Origin: Trichostrongylus colubriformis
Lineage: Eukaryota > Nematoda > Chromadorea > Rhabditida > Trichostrongylidae
DNA length: 64,000 nt
Direction: 5' to 3'
Assembly (NCBI GenBank): GCA_963978905.1
Contig: OZ022256.1
Span: 36,442,001 to 36,506,000 of the forward strand
Under the pieces are notes generated by a model. The model was given only the letters and a program-made list of their open reading frames with translations, did not search any database and was not told the origin of the DNA. A program made the position numbers and the translations under genes. Below, piece after piece: positions 62,440 through 64,000 of this stretch; position 1 is the stretch's first letter, and every line of letters begins with the position of its first letter.

Positions 62440-63585
62440 ACAAATGTTCGCAGTGAATTCCACATGAAATTTCCATGACATTTTGTGAAGAGCACCCAAA
62501 ATCAGTGAGAAGTCTTTGAATACTGCTTGAGCCCTCGTTCAAAAACACTCTGGTAGTCAAGGTTCTTATTGTTACCGGGAGATTCAGAAGTACAGAAAAA
62601 AGAAAAACGAAAGGCTAAAAAACTAGGTAGCAGGAGTCAGTGAAAAGTTATACATATGTACCCGGTAGACCCTCGGGTCCCAACTTGCTGGAAAAAGGTT
62701 AGATCCAGATTCGCTGCCTAACAACTCCCGGAAGGAGTATGGGGCAGCGGCAGGTCTGTAACAAGTCGTTTATGGCCATGGGCGAAAGGGAGGCACTTAC
62801 AATACGAACTCATTAATGTAGTCTATAGTGAGGATGCATTCGCACACTTGTACATTTGTACACTGAATAAACCCCCTTGTGTCTTTCATGGTGACGATCA
62901 GGCGATCGAGAGTGCCTCGGTGCCGGTACTGCTGTCAAGACAAGGTGTGTACAGTCGATAATGGAGGGTAAATATTCAAGGTAGAAGTTGCTAGCCGATA
63001 AGTGTTTTCGAAAATAATTATTGATTAACTGCGAATGAATTCTTGCTGGTACGAGAGTACTCCGAAAGATTAGGTTAGCAATGTTCTGCTGTAAGAGAAC
63101 GAATTTTCACGTTTATCTCGAACAGGTTAAAACGAGGAGAAAACGTTTCGTTACAAATTTGTTTTCGGGCTCCTCTTCGACTTGGAAGCAGTGGATTCCA
63201 GTGGGCTTTCCAATGGATGCAATACTATCGGTCGTACGTGTGATCATAACTTGGGAATAATGGTAGAGAAATGAAGTCGACGGAATCTCGAAACTCTCTT
63301 ACTTTATGAGTCAGTCTGAAATTACTCACCGATGTCAGAAGTGAACTTTCCTTCTATCATTTGATTTCGGAGCAAACTGAAGGAAATCACAAGGCGGGTT
63401 TGAATCGCCAAAAGCAATTGACTACTCATCCTTTCCGCAGAGAGCAGGTATTTAGACCGAGAATTGGTCCCAAAAGTGGTAGTTTTCTCATTTTCTTAAA
63501 CATGCATTTTTTTGTCCCGTGTTTGTTTTTGCTCAAACTCTCGAATATGTCCTAACTTCTGCGATCCTCTTATGTCCACAGATGG
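62440..63585. other. Upstream flank of the unit 2 receptor gene
   Basis: It aligns with 37,710-38,670 in unit 1. No gene, RNA or element end is seen. Confidence 0.45.
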
Positions 63586-63591
63586 GAGCTT

Positions 63592-63843
63592 GAGAGGGAG
63601 TCGATAGGTCGAATTTTCGCGCTGCCGCCCGCGGTGTGTGCGAGTTGCTTGTTGTTTTATCCGTTGAAACAGCAACAACCACAACATATAAGAACTTCCA
63701 AAGCTCCCAACCTGCAATCTTTGAAGGACCTTTACGTTACCCTTTGCGCTAATTGCGTTTTGAACGGAGTTTCAAACGACTTGCACTGAAAGCGTCGCGA
63801 GTACGACGCCGCGAAGCGAAATTCGACCAATCGACCCCCACCC
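63592..63843. mobile_element. Small MITE with GGTCGAATTTCGC arms
   Basis: The ends share GGGAGTCGATAGGTCGAATT against GGGGGTCGATTGGTCGAATT in inverted orientation. GATGGG begins the flank on both sides (63,581 and 63,844), with weaker similarity after it. Unit 1 at about 38,675 has no such insert. The arm motif GTCGAATTTTCGC is shared with the element at 57,353, so they are probably one family. Confidence 0.6.
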
Positions 63844-64000
63844 GATGGGTCTCGGTGGAGTTGCGATACAGGGCCGTTTGATGTCTAGTGGGACTTACAG
63901 TGTACGCGCTGCTGTCGCTCACGTACTTCGCCTCTTGCTCTGATTCTGGTGTGTTTCTCGGACGCTTCATTTTATTCCGGACACATTAATCTTGAAACAA

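Larger units (their letters stand above)
45395..63965 (+). repeat. Segmental duplication, unit 2
   Basis: This is the partner of unit 1, in the same orientation. Blocks that unit 1 lacks are a Tc1-like element (46,665-47,402), an 80-bp palindrome (47,537-47,616), MITEs at 57,353 and 63,592 and a Tc3-like element with nested mariner (59,970-62,432). The match still continues at the window end, so the unit is longer than seen. Confidence 0.85.

Overview
The window reads as eukaryotic repeat-rich DNA from a nematode, most likely a clade V strongylid or hookworm-like worm. The evidence is a pair of short-exon serpentine chemoreceptor genes with 45-50 nt introns and a TTTATACAG acceptor 4 nt before the start codon (typical of spliced-leader trans-splicing), together with mariner, Tc1/Tc3-like, CR1, RTE-like, Penelope-like and BEL/Pao elements of the kinds common in such genomes. 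The species cannot be fixed from the sequence alone. Nothing suggests a prokaryotic genome.

Layout. Two diverged copies of one long segment lie in direct orientation: unit 1 (about 225-38,815) and unit 2 (about 45,395 to the window end). Each carries the same gene on the minus strand, a 7-TM receptor of the Srg superfamily with six exons, whose exon lengths (133, 200, 153, 135, 123, 219 nt) are identical in the two copies and predict 320 residues in each. In unit 1 the gene is stretched over 21.5 kb because intron 3 (16.4 kb) hosts a BEL/Pao retrotransposon, itself split by a CR1 element and by a 1.4-kb foreign segment. In unit 2 it covers 9.5 kb. Each unit also has exon 1 of a second receptor gene at its left side (1,529-1,661 and 46,170-46,302).

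Because the two units are old copies of each other, each serves as the empty-site reference for insertions in the other. In unit 1 this applies to mariners at 544-1,096 and 1,790-2,687, a palindromic TTAA element at 10,611-11,035, a Tc3-like element at 12,495-15,408 with a nested element at 12,571-13,913, an 80-bp palindrome at 18,083-18,162, and a double palindromic element at 35,613-36,781. In unit 2 it applies to a Tc1-like element at 46,665-47,402, the same 80-bp palindrome at 47,537-47,616, Mutator-like MITEs at 57,353-57,697 and 63,592-63,843, and a Tc3-like element at 59,970-62,432 with a mariner in its own terminal repeat. Several junctions give the target duplication directly.

Between the units (38.8-45.4 kb) lie a tandem array carrying TGATAA motifs in triplets spaced exactly 10 bp, a 2.5-kb inverted-repeat element whose arms share an essentially identical 455-bp tract, and a fold-back mariner derivative that abuts the left edge of unit 2. 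Remains of CR1, RTE-like and Penelope-like retroelements are common. Apart from the receptor genes, nearly all coding-like sequence here is decayed transposon. No rRNA gene, intact tRNA gene or CRISPR array was seen.
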